DNA of 64,000 nt from Sporothrix humicola (lineage: Eukaryota; Ascomycota; Sordariomycetes; Ophiostomatales; Ophiostomataceae): assembly GCA_021396245.1 (NCBI GenBank), contig WNYE01000010.1, forward strand, positions 434,001 through 498,000, read 5' to 3'. The notes beneath the pieces are model-generated. The model was not told the DNA's origin and searched no databases. It was given only the letters and a program-made list of their open reading frames with translations. Of the stretch, positions 22,381 through 33,131 are shown one piece after another. Position numbers and translations under genes: made by a program. The first letter of the stretch is position 1; each line of letters opens with the position of its first letter.

Positions 22381-23549
22381 ATATTCCCACGGTCGCCCTT
22401 CCTCTATCTAGTCTATCTGTCTAAATACGCCAGTGCCTGTCCCCATAAATCCACAACGGTCCTGGTTTCCTGCTTTTGTTTTTACTTGTACCTGCCCTCC
22501 CCCTCCTGCCATTTCCTATTGTTTAACTTTCCTCTCTCACGTCCTGTCATTTCTCTTTCTTGCGTTTTCCTTTCCAAAACAAACAACGCTTTTGTGAACA
22601 AGCCCTCCAACTCCCGCCGATCAATCTGCCAGAGCTTGTCTGGCTCACTCTCACGCCCTCACTGTCTCTCCTGTCTCTCTTCGGAGACACAAGACAGGCA
22701 CAAGACACAGCCAGACTACGGCAAGCATCGGCCCCAAAGTCGCCCCTGACACAAAAACGCCAAAGGCAAAAAGGACCACAGAAACTCGACGACACAAAAG
22801 CCCAAGAACCACAAGGACCGCAGAATCGCAAGCCCGCACGAACCACAGGTCGTCCACACGTCCACACATCCACACGTCAAACAACAGACTCGGTGCCTTT
22901 CGGTCTCCGCCTGGCCTTGCGCCAAACGCACAGAGCTTGGCCATAGCTCGACTCCCGCCATCACAGCCGCCCCTCTCTTCTGCAGTCTCTAAACTCGATT
23001 CTTCTTTTTTAGACTTGCAATTTGCACTCGTTTTTTGCAGATAGCGGACACGCCCGGCGCTCCTTGGCTGTTTTGTCGCCTGCTTCCTTCGCCTCGCAAC
23101 TTGCAATTTTTTTTAAATTGCAGTTTTTTTGGACCTCAGTCTTTCCTTCATACCTTCTTTTGTCTTTTTGTTTTCGTCCCAACAAGTGCGAACTTGTACC
23201 TGGTCCAAACGTCTGAAAAAAACGTGGAGACAAACTACAAACTGTTCGACAATCCTGCAATAAGCAAGCCAGTCGCAAACACGAGAAAAAGGAAAAACTA
23301 AGCACACCCCACACTATCACACAAAGGGCCTTTCAACAACTTTTGATACGGACTACTACATTCGCAATCCGACCATCTCCCGTCGCTACTCTGCACACAT
23401 GCTATTACCACATTAGCAGTCGACTTTGTTTTCTCCTCGTTTCTTTCCCTCCTTTTCTTTTCTACCCTCTCCTTCTTCTTCGGCTTCTCCCTCCTTTTAC
23501 TAGGAGTATCTCTTCCCCTCTTTCCACTCTCCTCTCCCCGCTCTCCGAG
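22381..23549 (+). promoter_or_regulatory. C/T-rich leader region of PBS2
   Basis: The strand becomes strongly C/T-rich from about 22400 to the PBS2 ATG at 23550, as also seen in front of RPS27, the Spd1-like gene and TEA1. This fits a core promoter and long 5' UTR. Short upstream AUGs occur; the nearest is a five-codon uORF at 23399-23416. The PBS2 frame is open upstream to 23343 but has no in-frame ATG before 23550. Confidence 0.5.
23399..23416 (+). promoter_or_regulatory. Five-codon uORF upstream of PBS2
   Basis: ATG CTA TTA CCA CAT TAG lies 133 nt upstream of the PBS2 start and out of frame with it. It would be translated only if transcription starts upstream of this position, which the sequence alone cannot show. 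Confidence 0.35.
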
Positions 23550-25736
23550 ATGTCACATCCCGGCGATTCCGCGGCGAGTACGCCGGACGAGTTCCCGGAC
23601 AGTGGCCCAGTTTCACCAGGCTCTGTCGACGAGTCTTCGGGCAATACGACCCCCGGTGACCATTCCAGCCCATTCGGCGAGAACCCTCCGTTTCCAACGA
23701 CCGCCACCCGCTCTCCCTCCTCCTCGCAACCACCAAGACGCGTTCCCTCTGTGCGCGCCGCCTCCGACCCCTCCAACACAACCTCGTCCACTCCTGCCAA
23801 TATCAACATGAGCCCCTCCTCGACTGTCACCGGCACGCTCAACAACGCCCGCCGCCCACCACCCTCTGCAAGCAATTTGCCAATGGACCTGATGGCCAAG
23901 GCGCGTGCCCTGCAACAGCAGCGCATGGCCATGTCACCACATGCCGGACAGAACGGGGCTATGGCCGATGGTGCACGCAGCGCGTCACCCGGTGCCATGG
24001 CAGGCGGGATGGCAGGCGGTGCCGCGGCCAACCTTCGCATGCCCCCACATATGAACCGGGGCATGAATCTTGGCGGTATGTCACGGCCAACAGCACCTGG
24101 GTTCCAGTCCGCACCAGCGGTGCCAAATATGTCTGGCAGGCCAGGCGGTCCGAGCCTGAGCGAGCGGCGAGCCATGAAGCTGGGTCCGCTACCCGGTAAC
24201 CCAGCTGGCGGTGCCCCTGCACGTGGCCCACCAAAACTGTCTGATATGGGTGCAGGTGCAGGTGCGGGTCCCTCAGGCCGGCCGCAACTCAAGGACGGAC
24301 GGCACGACTCGAAGATGAACGATTTCAAGCACTATATCGACGCTGAGAAGGGCTGGATCACATTCGAAGGCGCCGCCACCATCACACGGACCGGTGTCAA
24401 CTTTGCCGGTGGCCACACTTTTAAGATCTCGCTCGATGAGATCCAGGTTCTCGACGAGTTAGGAAAGGGTAACTACGGTACCGTATTCAAGGTCCGCCAT
24501 GCTAAGCCTGCTGTTCCACGGTTTGGCCCCGGCCTCAGTGGCTTCAAGTCATCTCATGGAAAGCAGCAGCAACAACTACAGCAGTCCACGGGACAATCCC
24601 TGCAATCAACACAAACAGACGGTGCCACGAACGCATCTTCCAATTCTTGCGAAAAGGCTGCCAGCAATGGCACCGTGCCAAGTGGAACGAGCGGCAAGGT
24701 CATGGCTATGAAGGAGATCCGGTTAGAACTGGACGAAGCCAAGTTCTCGACTATTCTCAAGGAGCTCGTTATTCTCCACGAGTGCGTGTCTCCGTATATT
24801 ATCGACTTCTACGGTGCCTTCTTCCAAGAAGGTGCTGTCTATATGTGTATTGAGTTTATGGACGGCGGTTCGATCGACAAGCTGTATGCTGGCGGCATTC
24901 CCGAGAATGTCCTCCGCAAGATCACGTACTCGACGGTTATGGGCCTCAAGACGCTCAAGGACGACCACAACATCATTCACCGTGATGTGAAGCCCACCAA
25001 CATCCTGGCCAATTCCGACGGCCAGGTCAAGATCTGCGATTTTGGTGTGTCTGGCAACCTCGTTGCCTCTATTGCCAAGACCAACATTGGTTGTCAGAGC
25101 TACATGGCCCCTGAACGCATTTCCGGCGGCGGCATGTCACAGGGTGGCGCCAACACCGAGGGAACGTACAGCGTGCAGAGTGATATCTGGAGTTTGGGTC
25201 TGACCATCATTGAATGTGCTATGGGCCGCTACCCTTATCCACCAGAAGTGTCTTCCACCATCTTCAGCCAGCTCAGTGTAAGTTTGCCCTTTTGGCGTTA
25301 ATCCTAATATTTCTTTTCATCTCATCTAACTCATCTCTAGGCCATCGTTAATGGCGATCCACCAGACATGCCCGAGGGTTACTCGGCGACCGCCTGCGAC
25401 TTTGTTCGCTCGTGCCTCAACAAGAACCCCATGAAGCGGTATACCTATTCGATGTTGCTCAACCACCCGTGGCTGAAGCCGCTTGCACAGGCTGCAACGG
25501 TTATCGAAGAGGAGGATGAGCCTGATTCAGACTCTAATTCAGATTCAGACGCCGATGGCGAGGATGCCGCTGCCGCCGTGAACAAGCTCAGTATGAACGA
25601 CTCCGGCGTTGCAGGCGACGCGGAGGTCGCAGCCTGGGTCAAGCAGGTCCTTGAAAAGAAGAAGAGCGAGAGCGACGATGCAGCAAATTCTGCCAGCACG
25701 AAGCCCGCCCTGCACGCAGCACCTTTGGCTCCCTGA
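23550..25736 (+). CDS. PBS2: MAP kinase kinase PBS2 (HOG osmostress pathway)
   Basis: Two exons (23550-25277, 25341-25736; 63-nt intron) encode 707 residues. A Ser/Pro/Gly-rich N-terminus of about 270 residues precedes the kinase domain. Key elements are the glycine loop GKGNYG near 305, the catalytic Lys near 388 (VMAMKEI), HRDVKPTN with Asp near 479, DFGVSG, and a MAPKK activation loop S-I-A-K-T (Ser507, Thr511) followed by YMAPERI. The segment MNDFKHYIDAEKGWITFEGA before the domain is typical of fungal PBS2. The kinase relays osmotic stress from Ste11/Ssk2-type MAPKKKs to Hog1 in the cytoplasm. A Gln/Ser/Thr-rich insertion of about 60 residues sits between the glycine loop and the catalytic Lys. 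The C-terminus is acidic. The start is the first in-frame ATG. Confidence 0.95.
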
Positions 25737-26616
25737 GGGATTTCACTTCTTTTTATTTTTGACTCTTTTTTTTGGTCCCGTTTCTTCTTTTCCGGTTTCT
25801 TCATACTTCACACAGAAAGCGTCTCCCAGTTTTGCTTGAGTCGACAGTAGACAAAACAATTGCAATGCTTTATTGCAGATTGTAATATTGCATCGGAGAA
25901 AGGCGGCCTTTTTATTTTATCATCTCCCATTTGAGCTTTTCACCACTCGTTTCTTGTTTGCTTTGCTCTGGCGTTAGAGAGTTTCTTTGCTTGGATGGTC
26001 TTTTTCATCTTCGTCTTTCCTGTTTGGCTGCTCTCACACCCATACTTGCGTCATATTTTGTCTTTTTTTTGTCCATTTACTGCCGAGCTTTGGTATTTAC
26101 TGTACTTGTGCTGCCCTTCTGTCATTTTACGACCTCGTTGGCCTGCATTTGTCATGTCCGATCATAGAAATTCTGGGGTTCCAGGGAGGCAGCATTTCCG
26201 CATTTTTCACTTTTTCATATTTTCGCACTTGCACGTTCTACATTTTCACGTATACGACCCAAAAGAAAGACCACTGTAGCACACGCACTTCCCTATATTT
26301 TTATCCCGCCGCATTTTCATAGCGAATCCAAGCCACGATGACCATACCTTCTAAAATTTTCGTTGCTCATAACCATGTTTGCACGTGAAAGCCATGAGAG
26401 AAATAACAGTGGCGACCTTTCAAAACATGATGAATTCAACAGAGAAAACTATATATCCTGTCCATAGAACCATACATAACGTCCGTTTTACGTTTGTACG
26501 TCATAACCAAACTGCGCCCGTGAATAAATAAGAGATAAGAAAAACACCTTTTTGAACTGACAAGTGGCAGAGACCACCTCACGAAAATGAGGGAAAAAAC
26601 CATGATGCGAAACTCA
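25737..26616. other. Convergent 3' flanks of PBS2 and HST2
   Basis: T-rich 3' sequence follows PBS2, and A/T-rich sequence follows the sirtuin stop on the other strand. A CACGTG occurs near 26382. No gene is seen. Confidence 0.5.
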
Positions 26617-28056
26617 TTAAAGCTGTGGCCGTTCAATAACCTTGGGCTTGTCATGCTTATCATCAGCAGCTGCTTGCCCAGCTGATGCGGTCTCCGATAC
26701 CTTTTCTGGGGATGTGCTTGGTGCCTTTGTCTCTGATGCTGTTGTTGTCGATGATACTGTCTCCTTTGGTTCTTCCGTCGACTTGGATGCATCGACGGGG
26801 GCATCCTTCTTACCTCCGTCGAGCTTCAGAATGGCCTCAATTTCATTGGCAATCTCATTGACTTCAGCCTCAGCGGACGAAATAGCACCACCAATCTCGG
26901 GCGGCTGGTCGTTTGCGTCGTCATACTCGCCACCAGTATATTTGGCCTCGTTGTCGTCATCAAAGATTTCAGCCTTCTTGTTGACATTGTGGTCGGCATC
27001 GCGCTCAACCTCGTCCTCGCTATCGCTGTTGCTGCTCTCGCTCGGCGGTCGTGGTCCAGCTGCAACCAAAAGTGCCTCTTGGCCCTGTTGCCGCTCGACC
27101 TCGGCATCGCCCACCATTGTGCGCCACAGGTCGTCCAGCTCTGCCCGCCAGCCCAGAGCATCTGCCAGTTTGAGCACGCCGGCATCACAGCTGCCGAGGG
27201 CCAGCACATCATCTGCACGTGTGCCTAGATCGCCAACGACCTCGCGGTTGAAGAGAACACGAGGCACATGCTCGGGTGCCATGGTCGGAAGACCCGCAAA
27301 AGGGTAGACGGTAAGAGATGTACCCAGCACGAGAACCAGGTCGGCGTCTGTGGCGGGCAACTTGCCCAGTTCGTGGAAGCGCGACGGCAGACTCTCGCCA
27401 AAGAAAACAATATCGGGCTTCACGAGGGCGCCGCAGCCAGGCTGCTTGCAGCGAGGCACGCGTGCATCGCGCACATGCTCTCGCATCTCATCGTCTGGGA
27501 AGGATGTGCGGCACTCAAAGTTGATGCAGCGCTGGGTGGCAAACGAGCCGTGGGCTTCGACAATGAGATCCGAAGGAACGCCCGCTTCTCGTTCGAGGCA
27601 GTCAATGTTCTGGGTGAAAAGCATGCGCAGGAGGCCCTTGGAGGCGAGGAGAGACAAGAAAGCGTGGGACACAGTGGGGTGGAACTGGCCCGGGTAGAGC
27701 TCCTTGGCGAGAATGTAAAAGGGCCGCGGATTCTCGCGGAAGTAGTCGATGCTGAAGACGGCCTCTGCATAGGGCAAGTTGAGGCGCTGGAGATTGGCGT
27801 AAAGGCCCGTTCCCGGCGACCGGAAATCAGGGACTGCGCGTGTTAGTGACGACCTACAAAAGAGACAAATAATACAAAAAAGGGTCGAGGGGATCTACTC
27901 ACTTCCTGCGGCAGTTGAAATGCCGGCGCCGGTCAGGGCGACAATGCGCCGTGCCTTTCCATCGAGAATCAGCTGGGCCACGGCCTCGATGCTGCGGTCA
28001 GACAGCGTCTGAGGCGGCGTGCTGTCGTCGATCTGGTTGGACACTTCCTGGCCCAT
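26617..28056 (-). CDS. HST2: NAD-dependent protein deacetylase, HST2/SIRT2 class
   Basis: Two exons on the minus strand (28056-27903, 27833-26617; 69-nt intron) encode 456 residues. The intron splits the NAD motif, restored as GAGISTAAGIPDFRSPGTG (43-61). Further signatures are FTQNIDCLE, the catalytic His near 146 (VEAHGSF), a four-Cys zinc site (C154, C159, C180, C185), KPDIVFFGESLP and GTSLTVYPFA. The class removes acetyl groups from proteins using NAD and is mainly cytoplasmic in yeast. The tail beyond about 300 is acidic and Ala/Ser/Thr-rich and looks disordered. The start at 28056 gives MGQEVS..., which matches fungal HST2 N-termini and fits an N-myristoylation pattern. The longer open frame up to 28335 is basic and Asn-rich and looks like leader. 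Confidence 0.92.
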
Positions 28057-29210
28057 CCTGCCGAATCTGTTGATGCGGCTGCGGTTGAGTTTGTTGTTAT
28101 AATTGTTGTTGTTCTTGTTGTTCTTGCCGTTTCGCCGTCCTCCCCCGACTTGTAGTGGACGGTCAGCTCGATCCTTTTGCTTTTCGCGGCGCGAGGGTGG
28201 TGGTGATGAAGACGACGACCACCGCTGGCGGTGACGGTCCTTCCGACGACGACCTATGGTGAAAGTGAGGCTGAAAAGCAAGCCTGAGGCGTGATGAAAG
28301 AGAGCGCGAAACGGAAACAAAAATGAGGACAGCAAGTTGAAGATGGAGAAAGAACGCTCGCTTGTATGAAATGCTGATGGCGAGATGCGAGTAAAAGTTT
28401 GCGCTGTCTATGAACCTCGTCGTCTATGCTTCGCTGTCAGTCGCTGAAATGAGTTTGTTGAAGATTAAAGAAAAGAGAGACAACTGGGGTCTTTTGGGTC
28501 TTTTTGGCATGTGGTAGCCTTGCCAAAGGTTCTCAAGTTTTTCCTCTTGCCTTCTGAGTGCGGCTCGTGAGGGGGTGCTTGCCGTTATCTTATCGCCATA
28601 GTGGGAGGTGTCACAGGCAAGTGCGCCGCCTATTGCAATGGAAGGAGGAGCCTGGTAATACGTCATACGGGGACAGGGAAGGAACGAGCCTGTGTGCCTG
28701 CTTTGAAACTGTGTCGCAGTCACTGGTCGTCTGCAACTTTATGATAAATATGAAGAATAGAACATAATTTTTGATGTGACGGGTTTCGTACTAAATTATT
28801 AATTGTGTTAAGATGTTTGTGCAATATGCGCAGGCACCGTTTGGGATGATTTAAGCTGGTGCATTCTTAGCCTGGCATACTGCATCGATGCTGAAATTTG
28901 GATGCTATGCCATTATATCGTACGGTAAATAATACATTGATATTTATAAGAATGCAGGTGGTATCCTATGAATATTCCCCGTATCTGTGGGTTTACGGTC
29001 CCATAGTTGGCCGAGTCTTGTTTTCATAGCCAGTTTCTAGCACCTCGCAAATAGCCCCTGATTGGGCAAACACGAACGATATATTTGCTTGCACAATATG
29101 CCATAAATTCATGACCTCGTCTATATTTTTGAAAAATTTACCCATGCAAGCTCTCTCCGATTCCGAAAAGAGTTTCAGAGACACTCAATCCCCTGACATC
29201 CCAGGCCACC
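28057..29210. other. Upstream region of HST2 and 3' flank of PLP2
   Basis: Repetitive Asn/Lys-coding-like triplets occur at 28080-28130 in the HST2 leader. From about 28740 to 29180 the sequence is A/T-rich with no supported ORF. Both flanking genes are on the minus strand. Confidence 0.5.
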
Positions 29211-30110
29211 TCAGTCCCAGTCATCATCATCGTCGTCGTCGTTTCTCCGGTGGTCACGGCTTGTCTTGATCGACTTGTTTGCACCGGCCATGATCCGCTC
29301 TTCTTCGGCATCCTCAGCTTCTCGCCGCCGCTTTAGAACGCGCATGTCGTTGTCTGCAACAGCCCCCACCTCGACCAGCAGCGCATCCAGGCTCAACATG
29401 TTCATCTTGACACCGCCCACCATGGCCAGAGTGACAATCTGCTTGGCAATGTCGCCGTTGCGGTACACCAGAATCGTCGGGCAGTTGCGCTCTGGGTATC
29501 CTTCAATAGCCTGGTCTGCGCGCATCTCGCAAAACTTGACTTCGCCGTACTCGGACGCCGCCTGGCGAAAGAGTTCTGACAAAACTCGGGACTCGACATT
29601 GGTGCCTGTCGACGATGTGAGGTTCACAAACACTGGCGACCCCTTGCCCTCTCCATCGCGTCCGTCCTGTTTCGATGCCTCGGTGACTTCGCGGTTATAG
29701 TCGGGCTTGGAGATGGGATACACGCTGCCGTGGACGGCCTTTTTCTGGAGAGCGTTCAGCTCCTGCATGCGCTGCTGCCGGTAGGCATTGAGGAACTCCT
29801 CGTCTTCCAGGTCCTCAAACTCGTCGAGCTCGTCCAGGTCCTTGCCCTCGAGCCGGTTTTCGTGTGCGATGCGACGGCCTTCGAGAATGGCCTCTTCGAT
29901 CATAGGGGTCGGGCTTGGCGGCTTCTCTGGGATGACGCCATGTTTGCGGAGGATCTCGTTCCTGAGAGAGGGAGGACATGTCAGGAGGGCTTCTTTGACT
30001 CATACGGACAGTGACTCGAGCACATGTTCACCTGAAAAGACTTACCATTCTGTGTCTGCGTTTGGGTCATCGACAGGCACCGCTATCCGCTGGTCCATTG
30101 GCGCCGCCAT
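29211..30110 (-). CDS. PLP2: Phosducin-like protein (PLP2/PDCL3 class)
   Basis: Two exons on the minus strand (30110-30046, 29961-29211; 84-nt intron) encode 271 residues. The junction restores DPNADTEWNEILRKHGVIP, the N-terminal hallmark of the PDCL3/PLP2 subgroup. An acidic helical region (LDELDEFEDLEDEEFLNAYR) follows, then a thioredoxin-like fold (about 120-220) with VFVNLTS, KFCEMRADQAIEGYPERNCPT and ILVYRNGDI. PLP2 proteins act with the chaperonin CCT/TRiC in folding actin, tubulin and other clients in the cytosol. The C-terminus ends in a run of Asp before Trp-Asp, coded by simple GAC/GAT repeats. It is divergent from the eS27 gene across 857 bp. Confidence 0.9.
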
Positions 30111-30967
30111 TTTGTGTGATTTCGTGAGGGTTTGCGTGTAAAAGAAAAAAAAGATAGAACGTATGTGAAGAAAAGAAGATTTGACGAAGAACACTCAGAT
30201 GTAAAAGAAGAAAAGAGAGGTTGCGACAAGCTCAATCATGAGGAATCGAGTTGCCTAGCATCTGATGCTGTAACTGCCCCACCAATGCAAGGAGCATCGC
30301 CTGCGCCTGCTATCTTCGCGGCAGCCTAGGGGGAGCTCCTGCTGTTGGCTCTGTAGCGGGGTCTCGTCCCTTCTTGCACGAGGATCTGCCTTGGATCATA
30401 AATGACTAATCTCTGTTCCCCGCTAAACCCTTCCTAGAAGCTTCTCGTGTGGCGTGAAAACACGTGACTCGACTTTGGCAAAAACCCTAACGCGCTAAAC
30501 CCTAGAGCAGTTAGCGCTGCCATACACAGTGCTTGCCCGGAAGCAAGAACCTAAATTCTGGTGTGCTCGCCGCCTTTTCGCTGTACCCCCAAGAAAGTTC
30601 GCCCCATTGCGTGCCTCTGGTTGGCCCGCTTCTGCCTGAGCTAAACAAAAAATTTCTGGCTCCTCGCCCACTCTGGTCAATTTTTTTTCTCCCACCCACA
30701 CACCGGTCCTTCCTTCCCTCACACTGTCCTCCCAATTTGCCCTTGCCCGCTAGAACCCTCTTGCTTGACTCCTCTTTCTGACTTTTTCCCATCTCTTCTC
30801 TTCCTCTCTCTCCTTCACCCACCAACCTCATCTTTACGAAAAACTTCAACAACCAAAACCACGAGCGCCGAAATCTGTTTGTTCAATACAATCAGATTTT
30901 TTAATTCCTTCGATTCCAACCCGCTCGACTTTTCGATTTATCTCGACACAATCTTCAAACCGTCAAA
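30111..30967. promoter_or_regulatory. Shared upstream region PLP2 / RPS27
   Basis: An intergenic region between divergent starts. It holds a CACGTG (30461-30466), two full telobox-type AAACCCTA motifs (30482-30490, 30497-30505) and a partial TAAACCC (30424-30430). Downstream lies a C/T-rich stretch (about 30590-30960) that fits the core promoter and leader of the ribosomal protein gene. Confidence 0.6.
30461..30505 (+). promoter_or_regulatory. CACGTG plus double telobox upstream of RPS27
   Basis: CACGTG at 30461-30466 is followed by AAACCCTAA (30482-30490) and AAACCCTAG (30497-30505), both in the same orientation. In several ascomycetes Tbf1-type (telobox) and Cbf1-type (CACGTG) factors control ribosomal protein genes, as described for Candida albicans. 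The cluster is about 460-510 bp upstream of the eS27 ATG. It could also serve PLP2, which starts 351 bp away on the other side. Confidence 0.65.
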
Positions 30968-31687
30968 ATGGTGCGTTCTAGAGAACTTTTCTCGATGGAG
31001 AAATCTAGTGGAGGACAATGGGAAAAGAGGAGGACAATCCGACAACGAAGCAACGATGGAATCCCCGGCAGCATCGACATGAATACCGACTATCGGCGAT
31101 GGGCAAGAACGAATACGGATGATGCAAGCGACACCGATGGCATCGTTATCGACACCGTCGATTCAACAGCAAATGGACTTGGACTTTTGACACCCTTTGT
31201 GGCCAACAACAAACCATGTCGACGACAATCTGATGCTGCCAGGACTCGAAACTTCCATCGTTGCGGACAAAACGGGACACGGACGATGGGGCTGGATGAT
31301 TTCTTCCATCAAATTGGATATTTTATCAGTTTGATGCAGAATTGCTGACATTTTCTTTCCAGGTTTTGGCCGTTGATCTGCTGAACCCCAGCGCCGCTGC
31401 TGAGGCCAAGAAGCACAAGCTCAAGGTACGCTCGCGACATTCATCAATTCGATAATCACTGCCATCTTGACACTCGATTACTAACAATTTCCCTCCTTTT
31501 TTAGACCCTTGTGCCTGCCCCCCGCTCGTTCTTCATGGACGTCAAGTGCCCCGGCTGCTTCACCATCACCACCGTCTTCTCCCACGCACAGACCGTCGTC
31601 ATCTGCCAAGGCTGCACGACTGTCCTTTGCCAGCCCACCGGTGGCAAGGCGAGACTGACTGAGGGCTGCTCTTTCCGGAGAAAGTAG
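30968..31687 (+). CDS. RPS27: 40S ribosomal protein eS27 (three exons, first is only ATG)
   Basis: Exons 30968-30970, 31363-31425 and 31505-31687 encode 82 residues, the exact family length. The product reads M-VLAVDLLNPSAAAEAKKHKLK then TLVPAPRSFFMDVKCPGC. The zinc site is CPGC...CQGC (Cys-x2-Cys twice), followed by the C-terminal GCSFRRK. The protein is a component of the small ribosomal subunit. The first coding exon consists of the start codon alone, because the conserved Val-Leu-Ala-Val follows the acceptor at 31363. Intron 1 is 392 nt with donor GTGCGT, intron 2 is 79 nt. Intron 1 is open in frame with the ATG until 31348. A telobox/CACGTG cluster and a C/T-rich leader lie upstream. Confidence 0.95.
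30971..31362 (+). other. Long first intron of RPS27, enriched in CGATGG
   Basis: The intron is 392 nt against the usual 60-140 in this window. It contains CGATGG five times (30993, 31054, 31097, 31135, 31284) where about 0.1 would be expected by chance. It is purine-rich with many GAC/GAT triplets, and reading from the ATG it has no stop until TGA at 31346-31348. It may hold splicing or transcription enhancers, or an alternative product. I looked for C/D-box snoRNA signals and found only imperfect matches. Confidence 0.7.
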
Positions 31688-33131
31688 ACGATTTACCTTA
31701 TCTCACAAAGCGAATCGAATTCTTACTTTTTCTTCTCGTCCTCAACTGCTTTCTCTCTTAAAAACTCTCTCAGAAATGTCTTCGATGTCAGCTCTTGGGT
31801 CGGAGCCTAGAAATTGAGGAAGAGGGTGGGTGTTCCACCATTCTTCTTCTCTTTCGATGGTCTCGATCCTTCCTCTCTCTCAGCCTCTTTCCTGTGGAGG
31901 GGTTGTATTCTTTCTTGTCCCTATTTTGCGTTGATTTCTTCTACATTTGTCTTTTGCAAATTCTGTTTCGCCTTTCCTTTTTTAATCTCGATTCAGGCAG
32001 GGTCTATGCTTTTCTGTTTGAGACCTTGCCGATGACCGAGCGACGACAAAAAGAAACACGACACGACCATCCGACGAACACGACTGCTCCTCTTTTTTTT
32101 CTTCTTGCTGTCTCTCTTTTCTACAGCGGTGGATCGACAATGAGTGCCGAGGCGGCTGTGGTCTTGCTGGCGTTTTTGGATGGGTGCTTTGGAACTGAGA
32201 TGGGGACATGAGGAAACTCATTTGACCCTGTGTCGACTCTCAAACCGCCTGACTGAATAGCTATCTCGACTGCTGTCTCTAAACTCATCGTTCCTCTGCT
32301 GATATGAATGGGAGGACCGGAGGGATGAAGGGGACTACTTGATGTTCTTTTTCTCTTGTTCTTTTCTTTACGATTAAAGACGAACACATACAACCTATAC
32401 AAAAACGAAAACCGCGGATAGAAGATGGAGCCCAGCAAAACGAAACGAGTTTCACAAAAGGGGAAAAGCGTTGTAACGGACGGGGGAAATGGGAAACGAA
32501 TAAAAGTAAAAACAAAAAGGACACCAAAAGCCGATTGTTACAAACCAAAACCTGGAGGGGCGTTTTTTCGGATCCGGATATCTTGCAACTACCCAAAAAA
32601 ATCAACAAAATTATTAAAAACAAGTGTCCCATGCGTGATATGATGTGATGTGGCTGAACCTGTAAACTTGGCCAGAAATATGAGTTGGAATATGTCGTAT
32701 ATTCTCTGTTAATGCAACTTTTCCATGTGAATGTGATATTTTTGGTGCCTGCTTATATGCTCTCACATTCTCCTACTTATGAAGAGAAGGCCACATGCAA
32801 AAAGTTAGCTATTTAATAATCATAGAGAACCTGAAATAACGAAAGCATGAGTGTTGTTGTTTGTTTCTTGTCCTGAATTTGACATGTGTTGCCTGGATTT
32901 CAATCATTGACTTGGTGGACATAGCGCCTGCCATTTTAGGGTGACAGGTGTTGGCCTCACTAGGCAAGCTTACTAACAAATTCTAGGTCGCGTCCGCCAG
33001 GCAGGAGCTTCCAACCTCACGACAACCAAACAAAGGCAGCAACTATAAAAAACAACACATTCGCTTGTGTTTGTTCGGTTTCGCCAAACCACATATTCCG
33101 TCACCGTTTGCCTCAACCGCAAACTACAATC
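31688..33131. other. Intergenic region RPS27 to Gemin2-like gene
   Basis: T-rich 3' UTR-like sequence follows RPS27 to about 32100. A/T-rich sequence follows at 32600-32900. A TATAAAA-type element lies at about 33044-33050, some 85 bp before the next ATG. No supported ORF is seen. Confidence 0.5.

Noticed and set aside
30971..31362. C/D-box snoRNA in RPS27 intron 1
   Set aside because: GATGATG- and CTGA-like strings exist but no proper RTGATGA box with a closing stem was found.
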